Assembly: GCA_963824085.1 (NCBI GenBank)
Contig: CAWGNT010000023.1
Span: 186,001 to 250,000, forward strand
Length of the DNA: 64,000 bases
Reading direction: 5' to 3'
DNA from: JARRNE01 sp963824085
Lineage (GTDB): Bacteria; Pseudomonadota; Gammaproteobacteria; Chromatiales; Chromatiaceae
Positions 52,066 to 60,894 of the stretch are shown one piece after another. Under the pieces are notes generated by a model that saw nothing but the letters and a program-made list of their open reading frames with translations, was not told the DNA's origin and did no database searches. Made by a program: the position numbers and the translations under genes. How positions within the stretch are numbered: the stretch's first letter is position 1; every line of letters starts with the position of its first letter.

Positions 52066-52302
52066 AACCACGGAATACACGGAAAATGTATACGGGTTCG
52101 TACCGATCTTTCGCTTTTTCGCCCGAACTTTCGTCCCTCTAGGAACAGGCTTTCCTGCGAACGGCGGTAACGGACGGATCTCGTCGCGGGCAAGCCCGCT
52201 CCTACGAAAAACGCCAAAAAAACCGACGTTCCAACGGTATATATGGACGAGTGTCGAAACCGATCCTGTGTATCGTCCGTGTATTCCGTGTAGTCCGTGG
52301 TT
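52066..52302. repeat. Palindromic dispersed repeat (CACGGAATA type) enclosing a REP pair
   Basis: The arm AACCACGGAATACACGGA (52066-52083) is matched by the reverse complement of 52276-52302, which carries one extra 9-bp unit. The 9-bp unit encodes Thr-Asp/Glu-Tyr when translated, the source of spurious TTDYTEYTD-like proteins. A REP pair lies between the arms (52140-52203). Confidence 0.75.
52140..52203. repeat. Inverted pair of REP sequences (BIME-like)
   Basis: The right member contains the perfect hairpin GCGGGC-AA-GCCCGC (52186-52199) in CTCGTCGCGGGCAAGCCCGC followed by TCCTA, a common gammaproteobacterial REP form. The left member TAGGAACAGGCTTTCCTGCG (from 52140) is a degenerate copy in opposite orientation. 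No REP-associated transposase (RAYT) is in the window. Confidence 0.7.
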
Positions 52303-52314
52303 GAATTAGGATTC

Positions 52315-52758
52315 TCAAGCACCGCCGCTTGGGCCTCGGTACATCCTCGCTAGCATATAGTCCTCCGTCGGCTCCAGGTCGGGAGGCATGCCGTTGCATC
52401 GTTCCAGCAGAGGGATGATCTTGGTCCTAACACCCATGCCGCGTGCATCCACGTAGCCATAGTCACGCAAGACCCCCACGATCAATGGATTGCGTGCGGA
52501 CTGCTGCCCGGCCAGCATCTTTGCCACGGTCATCGAGTTGGGAAGGGCACCCGGACTCTTGATCTCCAACCGGTCCGCATTACGCACAATCTCGACGTCC
52601 TCGATACGCGTCCAGTCCCGGTGGGCAAAGGCATTCACCAGCGCCTCTCGCAGCGCCTCGGGGGGGTAGTACGAACGTCGATCGCGCCGCCCTCCTGGCC
52701 CACCCAGGTCACAACCGGGGCGTGGCTCACCCCCCTGGTACGCGCCCATGTCGCTCAA
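52315..52758 (-). pseudogene. C-terminal fragment of an AlbA/HATPase_c_4-type protein
   Basis: The frame reads YYPPEALREALVNAFAHRDW, VEIVRNADRLEIKSPGALP, MLAGQQSARNPLIVGVLRDY and DARGMGVRTKIIPLLE, the C-terminal ATPase-like part of COG2865 (predicted regulators, often with an N-terminal AlbA_2 domain). The N-terminal about 250 residues are missing, and homology begins only about residue 25 of this frame. The 5' end runs into the truncated brxA-like gene, so a deletion junction lies near 52690-52740. Confidence 0.75.
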
Positions 52759-53098
52759 CCAAATATTCGCCGGTGAAGGCTCGATACAAGGGGTCCGATA
52801 GCTGCAGGTGCCAATGGCAGATCAGCCGGCGCGTGTCCGGATCCATGTCTGTCCAGATGCCGAGCGCCTCCAGTGCGGGGGGGAAAGCGTCGAAACGGGC
52901 GCGGAAGTTGGTCATGAGGACCTTCGCGCGCCCAAGGCTCCGTGCTCCGAACCAGTATTCCTCGAACGCGGTACGCGCCACCGGACGCGCGCGCCTTTCC
53001 GCACTGTGTCGCCAGTAGGCCCGTGAGTTTTCGACTTCGAGGGTGCACTTCAGGAGCCTGGTGTGCAGCTGCACACACTCGGCAGGCCGTTCGCTCAA
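52727..53098 (-). pseudogene. 3'-truncated BrxA-like (DUF1819) gene
   Basis: About 123 residues remain from a TTG at 53098 that overlaps the preceding brxE stop (TTGA). Sequence: RLLKCTLEVENSRAYW, AFEEYWFGARSLGRAKVLMT, NFRARFDAFPPALEALGIW, DMDPDTRRLICHWHLQLSDP, LYRAFTGEYLVERH, then unrelated RVPGG and a stop. BrxA proteins are about 200 residues or longer, so the C-terminal half is lost. The match to BREX BrxA is my recognition of the motif pattern and its position directly after brxE; it needs a profile search. Confidence 0.55.
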
Positions 53099-53712
53099 GG
53101 TTCCCTCCGATAGTGAGGCAAGGGATACTCGTCGGAAAGCGGGGAGAGGGCGCCGACCAAACGTCGGACCATCAGGGCCAGGGTTCCTGGCAGCGTTCCC
53201 TTTATCCTGCGGCCCACGGGAGTTGGGACGAACTCTGTCTGTCCGTGCCCAGTGACCCAGTCGGCGAAACACGACGCATCCCAGCGTCGAGCGATTGCGT
53301 CGGACAGCCCAGGCAAAGCGGTCTCTGGATCCTGGCCGGACCGCTTGAATTGATCGAGACGCTCTTCAACGCGCTCATCCAGCTCGAAACCGAGACTGAA
53401 GAGCGACAAGATCCGATCCGGATCGTGATCATGGCTGCGGAGCTCCCGGTCTCGACGTATCGCGGCGGCACGAGCGCCCTGGAGGACAGCCCAGCGCCAG
53501 GTACTCGGAAGCAAGCGCTTGAACAGGTCCTCACCACCGAACTCGCTGGCGAGGTCTGAACGCCACCAACCGAGTCGCGGCTCTTCCCCCTTCTCGCCCG
53601 CCCATGCCACCGCGAGCTGGGCGGTGAGCAGGAAATCCAAGTCAGAGAGTAGAAGCGGATCTCCGTCGAACCGAGGTGCGCTTTCAGGGAACTGGGTTAT
53701 TGAATGAGTCAC
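53095..53712 (-). CDS. brxE: BrxE-like protein (BREX type 6 marker)
   Basis: About 205 residues, starting at a GTG at 53712 (frame open to 53778; a TTG start before DFLLTAQL is also possible). It contains LLTAQLAVAWAGEKGEEPRL, GWWRSDLASEFGGEDLFKRL, LPSTWRWAVLQGARAAAIRR and DPDRILSLFSLGFELDERVE, which I recognise as the BrxE family, the first gene of type 6 BREX phage-defence operons. The role of BrxE is not known. It is followed immediately by a truncated brxA-like gene and then unrelated fragments. The system is therefore not functional here unless the missing genes lie elsewhere. Confidence 0.6.
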   Translation of the reverse strand: MTHSITQFPESAPRFDGDPLLLSDLDFLLTAQLAVAWAGEKGEEPRLGWWRSDLASEFGGEDLFKRLLPSTWRWAVLQGARAAAIRRDRELRSHDHDPDRILSLFSLGFELDERVEERLDQFKRSGQDPETALPGLSDAIARRWDASCFADWVTGHGQTEFVPTPVGRRIKGTLPGTLALMVRRLVGALSPLSDEYPLPHYRREP

Positions 53713-54070
53713 TTTGCTGATCGCGCTGCAAAGATTTCGCCCCAGAAGGATTCCACGCAAGGGATTGCATCGTCCCAAGAACGGGATCGGTCGGGGAACC
53801 CTGGACTCCGGGGCCCAGCAAGAGCCGCTGGCGCTAATCTGCCACTTCGAACGCTCGGCGGGTAGCGGTCAAGCCAACTCTGCAACCGGGCGTCACGGGT
53901 GAAGGAACCTGATACAGCGAACGCGATCCACGAGCATCACGCCAAATGCGTTCGAACGCACGACTCACACTCGATTAGCACATCATCGAGGACCACTCCG
54001 ATTGCCATCGGCCGAATTAGGGCATTCCCGGCGCTCTTTGGGGCCGCTCCACGCTCCCCAGCACGGCGGA

Positions 54071-55903
54071 TTATTCCACCGTCACCGACTTGGCCAGGTT
54101 ACGCGGCTGATCCACGTCCGTGCCCTTGAGCACGGCGACGTGATAGGCAAGGAGCTGGAGGGGGATGGTGAATACGAGCGGCGAGATGAGTCCATCCACC
54201 TGGGGTACGCGAATAACGGTCACCCCGCTCTCTTGCTGCATGGCGACTCGGTCGTCGGCAAAGACGAAGAGCTCCCCTCCACGAGCACGGACCTCTTGCA
54301 GGTTCGACTTGAGCTTCTCCAACAGGGTGTTGTTGGGCGCGACGGCCACGACCGGCATATCCTCGTCGATCAGTGCCAAGGGTCCATGCTTGAGCTCACC
54401 GGCGGGGTAGGCCTCCGCGTGGATGTAGGAGATCTCCTTGAGCTTGAGCGCCCCCTCCATGGCGATGGGATACTGGTCGCCGCGGCCGAGGAACAGGGTG
54501 TGGCGCTTCTCCACAAAGCGCTCCGCCAAGGCACGAATCGTGGCGTCGAGGGCAAGGGCGTCCTCGATCTTGCCGGGCAAGGCGCGCAGCAGGGCGACGC
54601 GCTCGGTCTCTGTACCCTCGTCGAGCCCGTTGTAACGACCGAGGATGGTCGTGAGCATCAAGAGGGCGACGAGCTGAGTGGTGAAGGCCTTGGTCGAGGC
54701 GACCCCGATCTCGGGACCGGCATGGGTGAGCAGCACCAAATCCGACTCCCGGACCAGGGAGCTCTCGGGGGCGTTGCAGATGGTCAGGGTCTTCGCGTAC
54801 CCAAGCTCCTTGGCGATGCGAAGCGCCGCCAGGGTATCGGCGGTCTCGCCCGACTGGGAGATGGTGGCAAAGAGCGCCCCGGCCGGGACCACGGGCTTGC
54901 GATAACGATACTCGCTGGCGACCTCGACTTGGCAAGGTAGCCCGGTCAGGGACTCGATCCAATAGCGGGATACGAGCCCCGCGTGGTAGCTGGTGCCGCA
55001 GGCCACAATGGTGACGGCCCGTGTGGCGGCGAAGACATCTGGGGCCTCGTTGCCGAACGCCTCGGGCAAAACCCGCGTGCCGGAGAGGCGCCCCTCGAGG
55101 GTGTCGGCAATGGCGCGCGGCTGCTCGAAGATCTCCTTGAGCATGTAGTGCCGGAACTCCCCGCGCTCGACTGCGTCGGCGCTGAGACCGGATTCCTTGA
55201 CCGGACGCTCGACACGGCTCCCGTGACGGTCCCAGATGGCGACCTGATCACGGGTGATCTCAGCAATATCGCCCTCCTCGAGGAAGACGAAACGCTGAGT
55301 GACCGGCAGGAGGGCGAAGATGTCGGAGGCGATGAAATTCTCGCCAAACCCGAGTCCGATCACCAGTGGGCTGCCCTGACGGGTCGCCACCAAGCGGTCG
55401 GCGTCGTGGGCATCGATCACGCCCAGCGCGTAGGCACCCTCGAGCCGACGCGCGGCTCGGCGGACGGCATCAAGGAGAAGATGACCGGAGTCCAGCTCGT
55501 CATAGACTGCGTGAACGATGACTTCGGTGTCGGTGGCCGAGGTGAACAAGTGGCCGGCTGCCGTCTGTTCCGCGCGCAGCTGCTCGTGGTTCTCGATGAT
55601 CCCATTGTGCACGATGGCACAACGGTCGCGGCAGATGTGGGGGTGGGCGTTGCGCTCCGAGGGCGTGCCGTGCGTGGCCCAACGTGTGTGGGCGATGCCC
55701 AGGGTGCCGGGGAGCGAATCGCTGGCGATTGCCTCGGCGAGCCGCTCCACCTTACCGAGTGTGCGGATTCGCTTAAAGCGCCGAGGCGCCTCCAGCACCA
55801 CCATCCCTGCGGAGTCGTAGCCGCGATACTCGAGCCGCCGCAGCCCCTCCAACAAAATGGCAGCAACCTCGCGCTGCGCAATCCCCCCGACGATGCCACA
55901 CAT
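54071..55903 (-). CDS. glmS: Glutamine-fructose-6-phosphate aminotransferase (isomerizing)
   Basis: First step of UDP-GlcNAc synthesis. The 610-residue protein has the N-terminal glutaminase domain (MCGIVGGIAQREVAAILLEG, nucleophile Cys2; AHTRWATHGTPSERNAHPH; HNGIIENHEQLR). Two SIS isomerase domains follow (ACGTSYHAGLVSRYWIESL, SQSGETADTLAALR, LGRGDQYPIAMEGALKLKE) and the tail ends QPRNLAKSVTVE. It lies 11 bp downstream of glmU. No glmS ribozyme-like structure is expected or seen in this group. Confidence 0.97.
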   Translation of the reverse strand: MCGIVGGIAQREVAAILLEGLRRLEYRGYDSAGMVVLEAPRRFKRIRTLGKVERLAEAIASDSLPGTLGIAHTRWATHGTPSERNAHPHICRDRCAIVHNGIIENHEQLRAEQTAAGHLFTSATDTEVIVHAVYDELDSGHLLLDAVRRAARRLEGAYALGVIDAHDADRLVATRQGSPLVIGLGFGENFIASDIFALLPVTQRFVFLEEGDIAEITRDQVAIWDRHGSRVERPVKESGLSADAVERGEFRHYMLKEIFEQPRAIADTLEGRLSGTRVLPEAFGNEAPDVFAATRAVTIVACGTSYHAGLVSRYWIESLTGLPCQVEVASEYRYRKPVVPAGALFATISQSGETADTLAALRIAKELGYAKTLTICNAPESSLVRESDLVLLTHAGPEIGVASTKAFTTQLVALLMLTTILGRYNGLDEGTETERVALLRALPGKIEDALALDATIRALAERFVEKRHTLFLGRGDQYPIAMEGALKLKEISYIHAEAYPAGELKHGPLALIDEDMPVVAVAPNNTLLEKLKSNLQEVRARGGELFVFADDRVAMQQESGVTVIRVPQVDGLISPLVFTIPLQLLAYHVAVLKGTDVDQPRNLAKSVTVE

Positions 55904-55914
55904 AGGTTGACCCC

Positions 55915-57288
55915 TTAGGTTGATCGTCGCGTCTTCTGAGGACGTTGCCAGTGCTCGATCGTGACCTGCCGGCCGCGGGCAAGGGTGAGCTTATCGGGCG
56001 GGGCCGCATGCGTGATGACAGAGCCCGCGCCGATGGTGGCACCGGCACCGACCTCGACTGGGGCAACCAGCGCGGTGTTGGAGCCGATGAAGGCACCGTC
56101 GCCGATAACTGTGCGATGTTTGTTGGCCCCGTCATAGTTGCAGGTGATGGTGCCGGCGCCCACGTTTACGCCGTTTCCGACCTCCGAGTCGCCGACATAG
56201 CTCAGGTGGTTGACCTTGCTCCCGCCGCCGATGCTGGACTTCTTGATCTCCACGAAGTTGCCGACGTGGACATGATCCGCCAGCACAGTGTCCGGGCGGA
56301 TGCGGGAAAAGGGGCCGATGCGCACATCGGCACCCACAGCAGCAGAGTCGATCACACAGTTCGCAAACACCTCGGTTCCGGGACCGATGCTGCAGTCCTT
56401 CAAGACGCAGCTCGGGCCAATGCGAACGCCCTCCGCAAGCCGGACCTCCCCCTCGACGACCACATTGACGTCGATGGTGACGTCATTCCCAGCGATGAGG
56501 CGGCCCCGGACATCGAAGCGAGCGGGGTCCGCCAAGGTCACCCCGCCGCGCATCAGCGCCTCCGCCTGGCGACGCTGATAGTGACGCTCGAGGGCGGAAA
56601 GCTGGACCCTGTCGTTGACGCCCGCGACCTCTTCAAGCCTTTCGGGCTGGGTCGTGGCGACCTCGACCCCGTCGCCCGCAGCGACCCCGATGATATCGGT
56701 CAAGTAATACTCGCGCTGGGCGTTGTCATTGCCGATGCGGGCGAGCCAGTCGCCGAGTTGGCGCCGGGTCGCAAGCATGGTGCCCGTGTGAATCTCCCCG
56801 ATCTCCAGCTCCGCCTCGCTGGCGTCCTTCTGCTCGACGACGCGCAGTATCCGCCCGCGGCCGTCGCGGACGATACGGCCATAGCCGGTCGGGTCGTCCA
56901 GAAATACCGTGAGCAGTCCCAGCGCGCTGTCGCCGGTATCGCTAATCAGGCGCTGCAGGGTATCAGGCTCGATGAGGGGTACATCGCCGTAAAGGACGAG
57001 CACCCGGTCCGCGCCTTCCACGTGAGGCATGGCCTGCATGACGGCATGCCCTGTCCCCAGCTGCTCGGCCTGCTCCACCCAGTGGCAGCCGTATCCGGAG
57101 AGCGCGTCGCGCACCTGTTCGCCGCCATGCCCGTAGACCACGCAGACACGACTGGCACCGATGGCATGCGAGGCATCGAGCACATGCGCCAAGAGCGGCC
57201 GTCCCCCGAGCGGGTGTAGCACCTTCGGGAGTCGGGAGCGCATCCGGGTACCTTGACCTGCCGCGAGGACAACGACACCAAGCGTCAT
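55915..57288 (-). CDS. glmU: Bifunctional GlcNAc-1-P uridyltransferase / GlcN-1-P acetyltransferase
   Basis: Last two steps to UDP-GlcNAc. The 457-residue protein has the uridyltransferase loop VVLAAGQGTRMRSRLPKVLH, LYGDVPLIEPDTLQRLI and REYYLTDIIG. A left-handed beta-helix acetyltransferase domain follows (RIGPSCVLKDCSIGPGTEV, RIRPDTVLADHVHVGNFVEI, NHLSYVGDSEVGNGVNVGAG, TITCNYDGANKHRTVIGDGA). It is co-directional with glmS. Confidence 0.97.
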   Translation of the reverse strand: MTLGVVVLAAGQGTRMRSRLPKVLHPLGGRPLLAHVLDASHAIGASRVCVVYGHGGEQVRDALSGYGCHWVEQAEQLGTGHAVMQAMPHVEGADRVLVLYGDVPLIEPDTLQRLISDTGDSALGLLTVFLDDPTGYGRIVRDGRGRILRVVEQKDASEAELEIGEIHTGTMLATRRQLGDWLARIGNDNAQREYYLTDIIGVAAGDGVEVATTQPERLEEVAGVNDRVQLSALERHYQRRQAEALMRGGVTLADPARFDVRGRLIAGNDVTIDVNVVVEGEVRLAEGVRIGPSCVLKDCSIGPGTEVFANCVIDSAAVGADVRIGPFSRIRPDTVLADHVHVGNFVEIKKSSIGGGSKVNHLSYVGDSEVGNGVNVGAGTITCNYDGANKHRTVIGDGAFIGSNTALVAPVEVGAGATIGAGSVITHAAPPDKLTLARGRQVTIEHWQRPQKTRRST

Positions 57289-57353
57289 GATGAAAAGCCT
57301 TGTCCGGCAGCGGTTATCAAGATCTTTGCGGCAGGGTCAGCGGCGGATGCTTG

Positions 57354-57845
57354 TCAGTGCAGGACTCCCGGTAAGGCGCGACTCGTGGCGTCCTGGCTCA
57401 ACTCTTCGCGCGTCGGGTCGCGCACATCCTGGATCCGCACCTTGACCCGCAGCGACTTGCCGGCAAGCGGATGGTTGCCGTCGACTGTAAGGCGGCCGTT
57501 CTCGATCCGGGTAACGTAGAAGGTTTTCACCCCGCCGGACTCGTTCTGCATCTGCACCTCCGCGCCCAAGTGACGAAATTGGGCTGGCACGTTGCCAATG
57601 TCGTCCGTGAAGGTCAGATCCGGGTCGTGGGGTCCAAAGCCATCCTCCGGCGAGAGCGTGAGCTCGACCGTGTCGCCCGCACGTTTGCCCCCGACCGCCC
57701 GGTCCATGCCGCCAATCAGCTCCTGTTGACCGCCGTGGACATAACCAACTGGGAGGTCGCTCTGCTCGAGTACGCTCCCGCGGTCGTCGCAGATGGTGTA
57801 GGTCAGGGAGACGTACTTGCCGTCGGCAACAACCTGATCAGACAT
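57354..57845 (-). CDS. SlyD-like FKBP-type peptidyl-prolyl isomerase
   Basis: A 163-residue protein with an FKBP domain carrying an inserted flap. VADGKYVSLTYTICDDRGSV, LEQSDLPVGYVHGGQQELIG, GMDRAVGGKRAGDTVELTLS, PEDGFGPHDPDL, then GNHPLAGKSLRVKVRIQDVR. The order matches SlyD. The His/Cys-rich metal-binding tail of E. coli SlyD is absent, so a nickel role for the hydrogenase is not supported by this sequence. ATG 57845 (MSDQVVADG) is chosen over the open frame to 57914 because homology begins there. Confidence 0.87.
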   Translation of the reverse strand: MSDQVVADGKYVSLTYTICDDRGSVLEQSDLPVGYVHGGQQELIGGMDRAVGGKRAGDTVELTLSPEDGFGPHDPDLTFTDDIGNVPAQFRHLGAEVQMQNESGGVKTFYVTRIENGRLTVDGNHPLAGKSLRVKVRIQDVRDPTREELSQDATSRALPGVLH

Positions 57846-57968
57846 ACCTTTGGGACTCGAAGGCCCGCCCATGTAGGACGTAGAGATTAACTCAGATGCC
57901 GGCGCACATTGCAAACGCGGGGGCGCGGCACTGGAGTGACAGTCGCAGCAGATCCGAGCGGTGCGCCG

Positions 57969-58394
57969 TTAGCCGCGCTTCATCTTGCGCAGCTTCTCGA
58001 TGGCGCGAAGTTGGGCCACCGCCTCGGCGAGCTCGGCCTGGGCCTTTGCATATTCAAACTCCGCCGTTTTGCCTGCCAGTGCTTCCTCCGCACGGCGCTT
58101 GGCCTCCATTGCGGCGGCCTCATCGAGATCCCGGGCACGGATTGCCGTATCCGCGAGCACCGTGACCACCTGCGGCTGCACCTCGAGCATTCCCCCCGAG
58201 ACGTAGAAGTGCTCCATCTCGCCGTCGTCCTTTTGCACGCGGACATCCCCTGGCTTAAGCCGCGTAATCAGGGCAGTGTGTTGGGGGGCGACGCCCACCT
58301 CGCCCATCTCGGCGGGGGCGTAAACCATGGTTGCGAGCCCCGAGTGGATGGCCCCCTCGGCGCTGACGATGTCCACGTGGATGGTCATTGCCAT
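57969..58394 (-). CDS. atpC: F-type ATP synthase epsilon subunit
   Basis: A 141-residue central-stalk and regulatory subunit. IHVDIVSAEGAIHSGLATMV, GEVGVAPQHTALITRLKPGD, FYVSGGMLEVQPQVVTVLAD, then a helical hairpin ending in RKMKRG. It is the last gene of the atp operon, 15 bp after atpD. Confidence 0.95.
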   Translation of the reverse strand: MAMTIHVDIVSAEGAIHSGLATMVYAPAEMGEVGVAPQHTALITRLKPGDVRVQKDDGEMEHFYVSGGMLEVQPQVVTVLADTAIRARDLDEAAAMEAKRRAEEALAGKTAEFEYAKAQAELAEAVAQLRAIEKLRKMKRG

Positions 58395-58408
58395 GGGTTA
58401 ATCCCCGA

Positions 58409-59785
58409 TTACATCTTCTCGGCCTTGGTCACCGCCTCGTCGATGGAGCCGACCATGTAGAAGGCCTGCTCCGGGAGGTGATCGTATTCGCCACTGACGA
58501 TGGCCTTGAAGCCCGCTATGGTATCCTTCAGCGAGACGTACTTGCCGGAAGAGCCGGTGAACACCTCGGCCACGAAGAATGGCTGGGACAGAAAGCGCTG
58601 GATCTTGCGCGCCCTGGCGACCATCAGCTTGTCGTCTTCTGACAGCTCATCCATGCCGAGGATGGCAATAATATCCTTGAGCTCCTTGTAACGCTGCAGC
58701 GTACCCTGGACGGTGCGCGCAGTGTCGTAATGATCCTGACCGACCACGTTGGGATCGAGGATGCGACTGGTGGAATCCAGCGGATCAACCGCGGGATAGA
58801 TGCCCAGCTCGGCGATCTGGCGTGATAGCACCAAGGTGGCGTCCAGGTGCGCGAACGTGGTGGCCGGCGACGGGTCGGTGAGGTCGTCCGCCGGCACGTA
58901 CACCGCCTGGAAGGAGGTGATGGAGCCGCTCCGGGTGGAGGTTATGCGTTCCTGCAAGACGCCCATCTCCGCCGCAAGGGTGGGCTGGTAACCCACGGCG
59001 GACGGCATGCGCCCAAGGAGGGCGGACACCTCGGTGCCAGCGAGTGTGTACCTGTAAATGTTGTCGATGAAGAGCAGCACATCGGCGCCTTCCTCCCGGA
59101 AGAACTCCGCCATGGTAAGGCCCGTCAGGGCGACACGCAGACGATTGCCCGGGGGCTCGTTCATCTGCCCGTAGACTAGGGCTACCTTGTCGAGCACCCC
59201 CGACTCGGTCATCTCGTGGTAGAAGTCGTTCCCTTCGCGCGTACGCTCGCCGACGCCGGCGAAAACGGAAAAGCCCGAGTGCTCGACGGCGATGTTGCGG
59301 ATCAGCTCCATGAGGGTCACGGTCTTGCCGACGCCAGCGCCGCCGAAAAGGCCAACCTTGCCGCCCTTGGGGATCGGCATGATGAGGTCGATGACCTTGA
59401 TACCGGTCTCCAGAATCTCCGTGGTCGCCGCCTGATCTTCGAGCTTGGGGGCTGTACGGTGAATCGGCCAGCTCTGCTCCGCGTCCACCGGTCCCTTCTC
59501 GTCGATCGGCCGACCGAGCACATCCACGATTCGCCCTAGCGTCCGGGAACCCACCGGGACGCTGATGGGCGCTCCGGTACTCGAGGCCGTCACGCCCCGC
59601 TTGAGGCCGTCGGTCGAGCCCATCGCGATGGTGCGAACGATGCCGTCACCGAGCTGCTGCTGGACCTCCAACGTCAAGCCGACGGAGTCGATGTTCAGGG
59701 CATGGTAGACCTTGGGCATCTCGCCGCGCGGGAACTGCACGTCCACCACGGCGCCGATGACTTGCACCACGTTACCAGAGCTCAT
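58409..59785 (-). CDS. atpD: F-type ATP synthase beta subunit
   Basis: Catalytic subunit, 458 residues. Walker A GGAGVGKTVTLMELI, SGFSVFAGVGERTREGNDFY, DVLLFIDNIYRYTLAGTEVS, YVPADDLTDPSPATTFAHLD and DELSEDDKLMVARARKIQRF are all present. It is preceded by a 128-bp gap after atpG, longer than the other gaps in the operon; no gene fits there. Confidence 0.97.
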   Translation of the reverse strand: MSSGNVVQVIGAVVDVQFPRGEMPKVYHALNIDSVGLTLEVQQQLGDGIVRTIAMGSTDGLKRGVTASSTGAPISVPVGSRTLGRIVDVLGRPIDEKGPVDAEQSWPIHRTAPKLEDQAATTEILETGIKVIDLIMPIPKGGKVGLFGGAGVGKTVTLMELIRNIAVEHSGFSVFAGVGERTREGNDFYHEMTESGVLDKVALVYGQMNEPPGNRLRVALTGLTMAEFFREEGADVLLFIDNIYRYTLAGTEVSALLGRMPSAVGYQPTLAAEMGVLQERITSTRSGSITSFQAVYVPADDLTDPSPATTFAHLDATLVLSRQIAELGIYPAVDPLDSTSRILDPNVVGQDHYDTARTVQGTLQRYKELKDIIAILGMDELSEDDKLMVARARKIQRFLSQPFFVAEVFTGSSGKYVSLKDTIAGFKAIVSGEYDHLPEQAFYMVGSIDEAVTKAEKM

Positions 59786-59913
59786 AGGTGTTTCCTCTCG
59801 TCGCCTTGCGGCTGGACCGGCATGTCAGTCATAGCGCCGCAAAAAACTTGTTACTGGGGTCATCTGATCCGAGAGGGGTCGGGCCAAGGTGCTCGGGTCA
59901 GACAGTCGCTGGA

Positions 59914-60789
59914 CTAGACCGCTGCGGCTCCGCTCACGATCTCCGAAATCTCTTGGGTGATTGCGCCCTGGCGGGCCTTGTTGTAAACCAGCTGCAGCTC
60001 ATCGATCAGGTTGCCCGCGTTGTCGGTTGCGGCCTTCATGGCAACCTGGCGGGCGGAATTCTCGCAGGCGCCGTTCTCCACGACGGCCTGGTAGACGAGC
60101 GACTCGATGTAGCGCGTGAGCAAGGCGTCGAGAACGGTGCGGGCGTCCGGCTCGTAGATATAGTCCCAGCGATGCTGCAAGGCTTGGATGTCGTCCGCCT
60201 GCTCCTCCGGGTGGATCGGGACGAGCTGGAGGAGCTTGGGGCGCTGGGTCATCGTATTCACGAATTCATTGCTCGCCACGTAGACCGCATCCACCTCGCC
60301 GGACTCGTAGGCGTCGAGCATGACCTTCACGGTACCGATCAGGTCTTCGACGTGCGGCTTGTCGCCTAGCTGGGTGGCCTGGGCGAGGACGGTTCCGCCG
60401 AATCTTCGGAAAAACCCGAGGGCCTTGCTGCCGATCGCGCAGAAGACAGGCTCGATCCCCTGCTTGCCCTGCTCCTTAATGTCTTGGAGCAGCTTGCGGA
60501 ACAGGTTTTGGTTCAGTCCGCCGCACAAACCCCGGTCAGAGGACACCACGATGTAGCCGACGCGTTTGCGCTGGCGCTCCTGCGCAATGAAGCTGTGGCG
60601 GTACTCCGGAGACGCGTGGTAGAGGTGGCCGATCACCTGCAGCATCTTCTGCGCATATGGGCGCGACGCCTGCATCCGCTCCAGCGCCTTGCGCATCTTT
60701 GCGGCGGCCACCATTTGCATCGCCTTGGTGATCTTCTGCGTGCTCTTGATGCTCGCAATCTTTGTCCGGATCTCTTTCGCACCCGCCAT
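59914..60789 (-). CDS. atpG: F-type ATP synthase gamma subunit
   Basis: A 291-residue rotor shaft. It starts MAGAKEIRTKIASIKSTQKI, with TKAMQMVAAAKMRKALERMQ, VSSDRGLCGGLNQNLFRKLL and, at the end, RQVAMKAATDNAGNLIDELQ and YNKARQGAITQEISEIVSGA. It lies between atpA and atpD. Confidence 0.96.
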   Translation of the reverse strand: MAGAKEIRTKIASIKSTQKITKAMQMVAAAKMRKALERMQASRPYAQKMLQVIGHLYHASPEYRHSFIAQERQRKRVGYIVVSSDRGLCGGLNQNLFRKLLQDIKEQGKQGIEPVFCAIGSKALGFFRRFGGTVLAQATQLGDKPHVEDLIGTVKVMLDAYESGEVDAVYVASNEFVNTMTQRPKLLQLVPIHPEEQADDIQALQHRWDYIYEPDARTVLDALLTRYIESLVYQAVVENGACENSARQVAMKAATDNAGNLIDELQLVYNKARQGAITQEISEIVSGAAAV

Positions 60790-60894
60790 GGTCTCAAGCC
60801 CCCAGCTTCGAGCCTTCGGCTGACGACCGGCTCGTCACCGTCGGTTCATGTATCCCCGGAATCACACGCCTCGAGCCCACTGCTGAGCCGAACG

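Noticed and set aside
52035..52322. 95-codon ORF starting MLENPNSTTDYTEYTD
   Set aside because: Translation of the palindromic 9-bp repeat; known type of spurious protein.
57354..57845. SlyD as a nickel supplier to the hydrogenase genes
   Set aside because: The His/Cys-rich metal-binding tail is missing.
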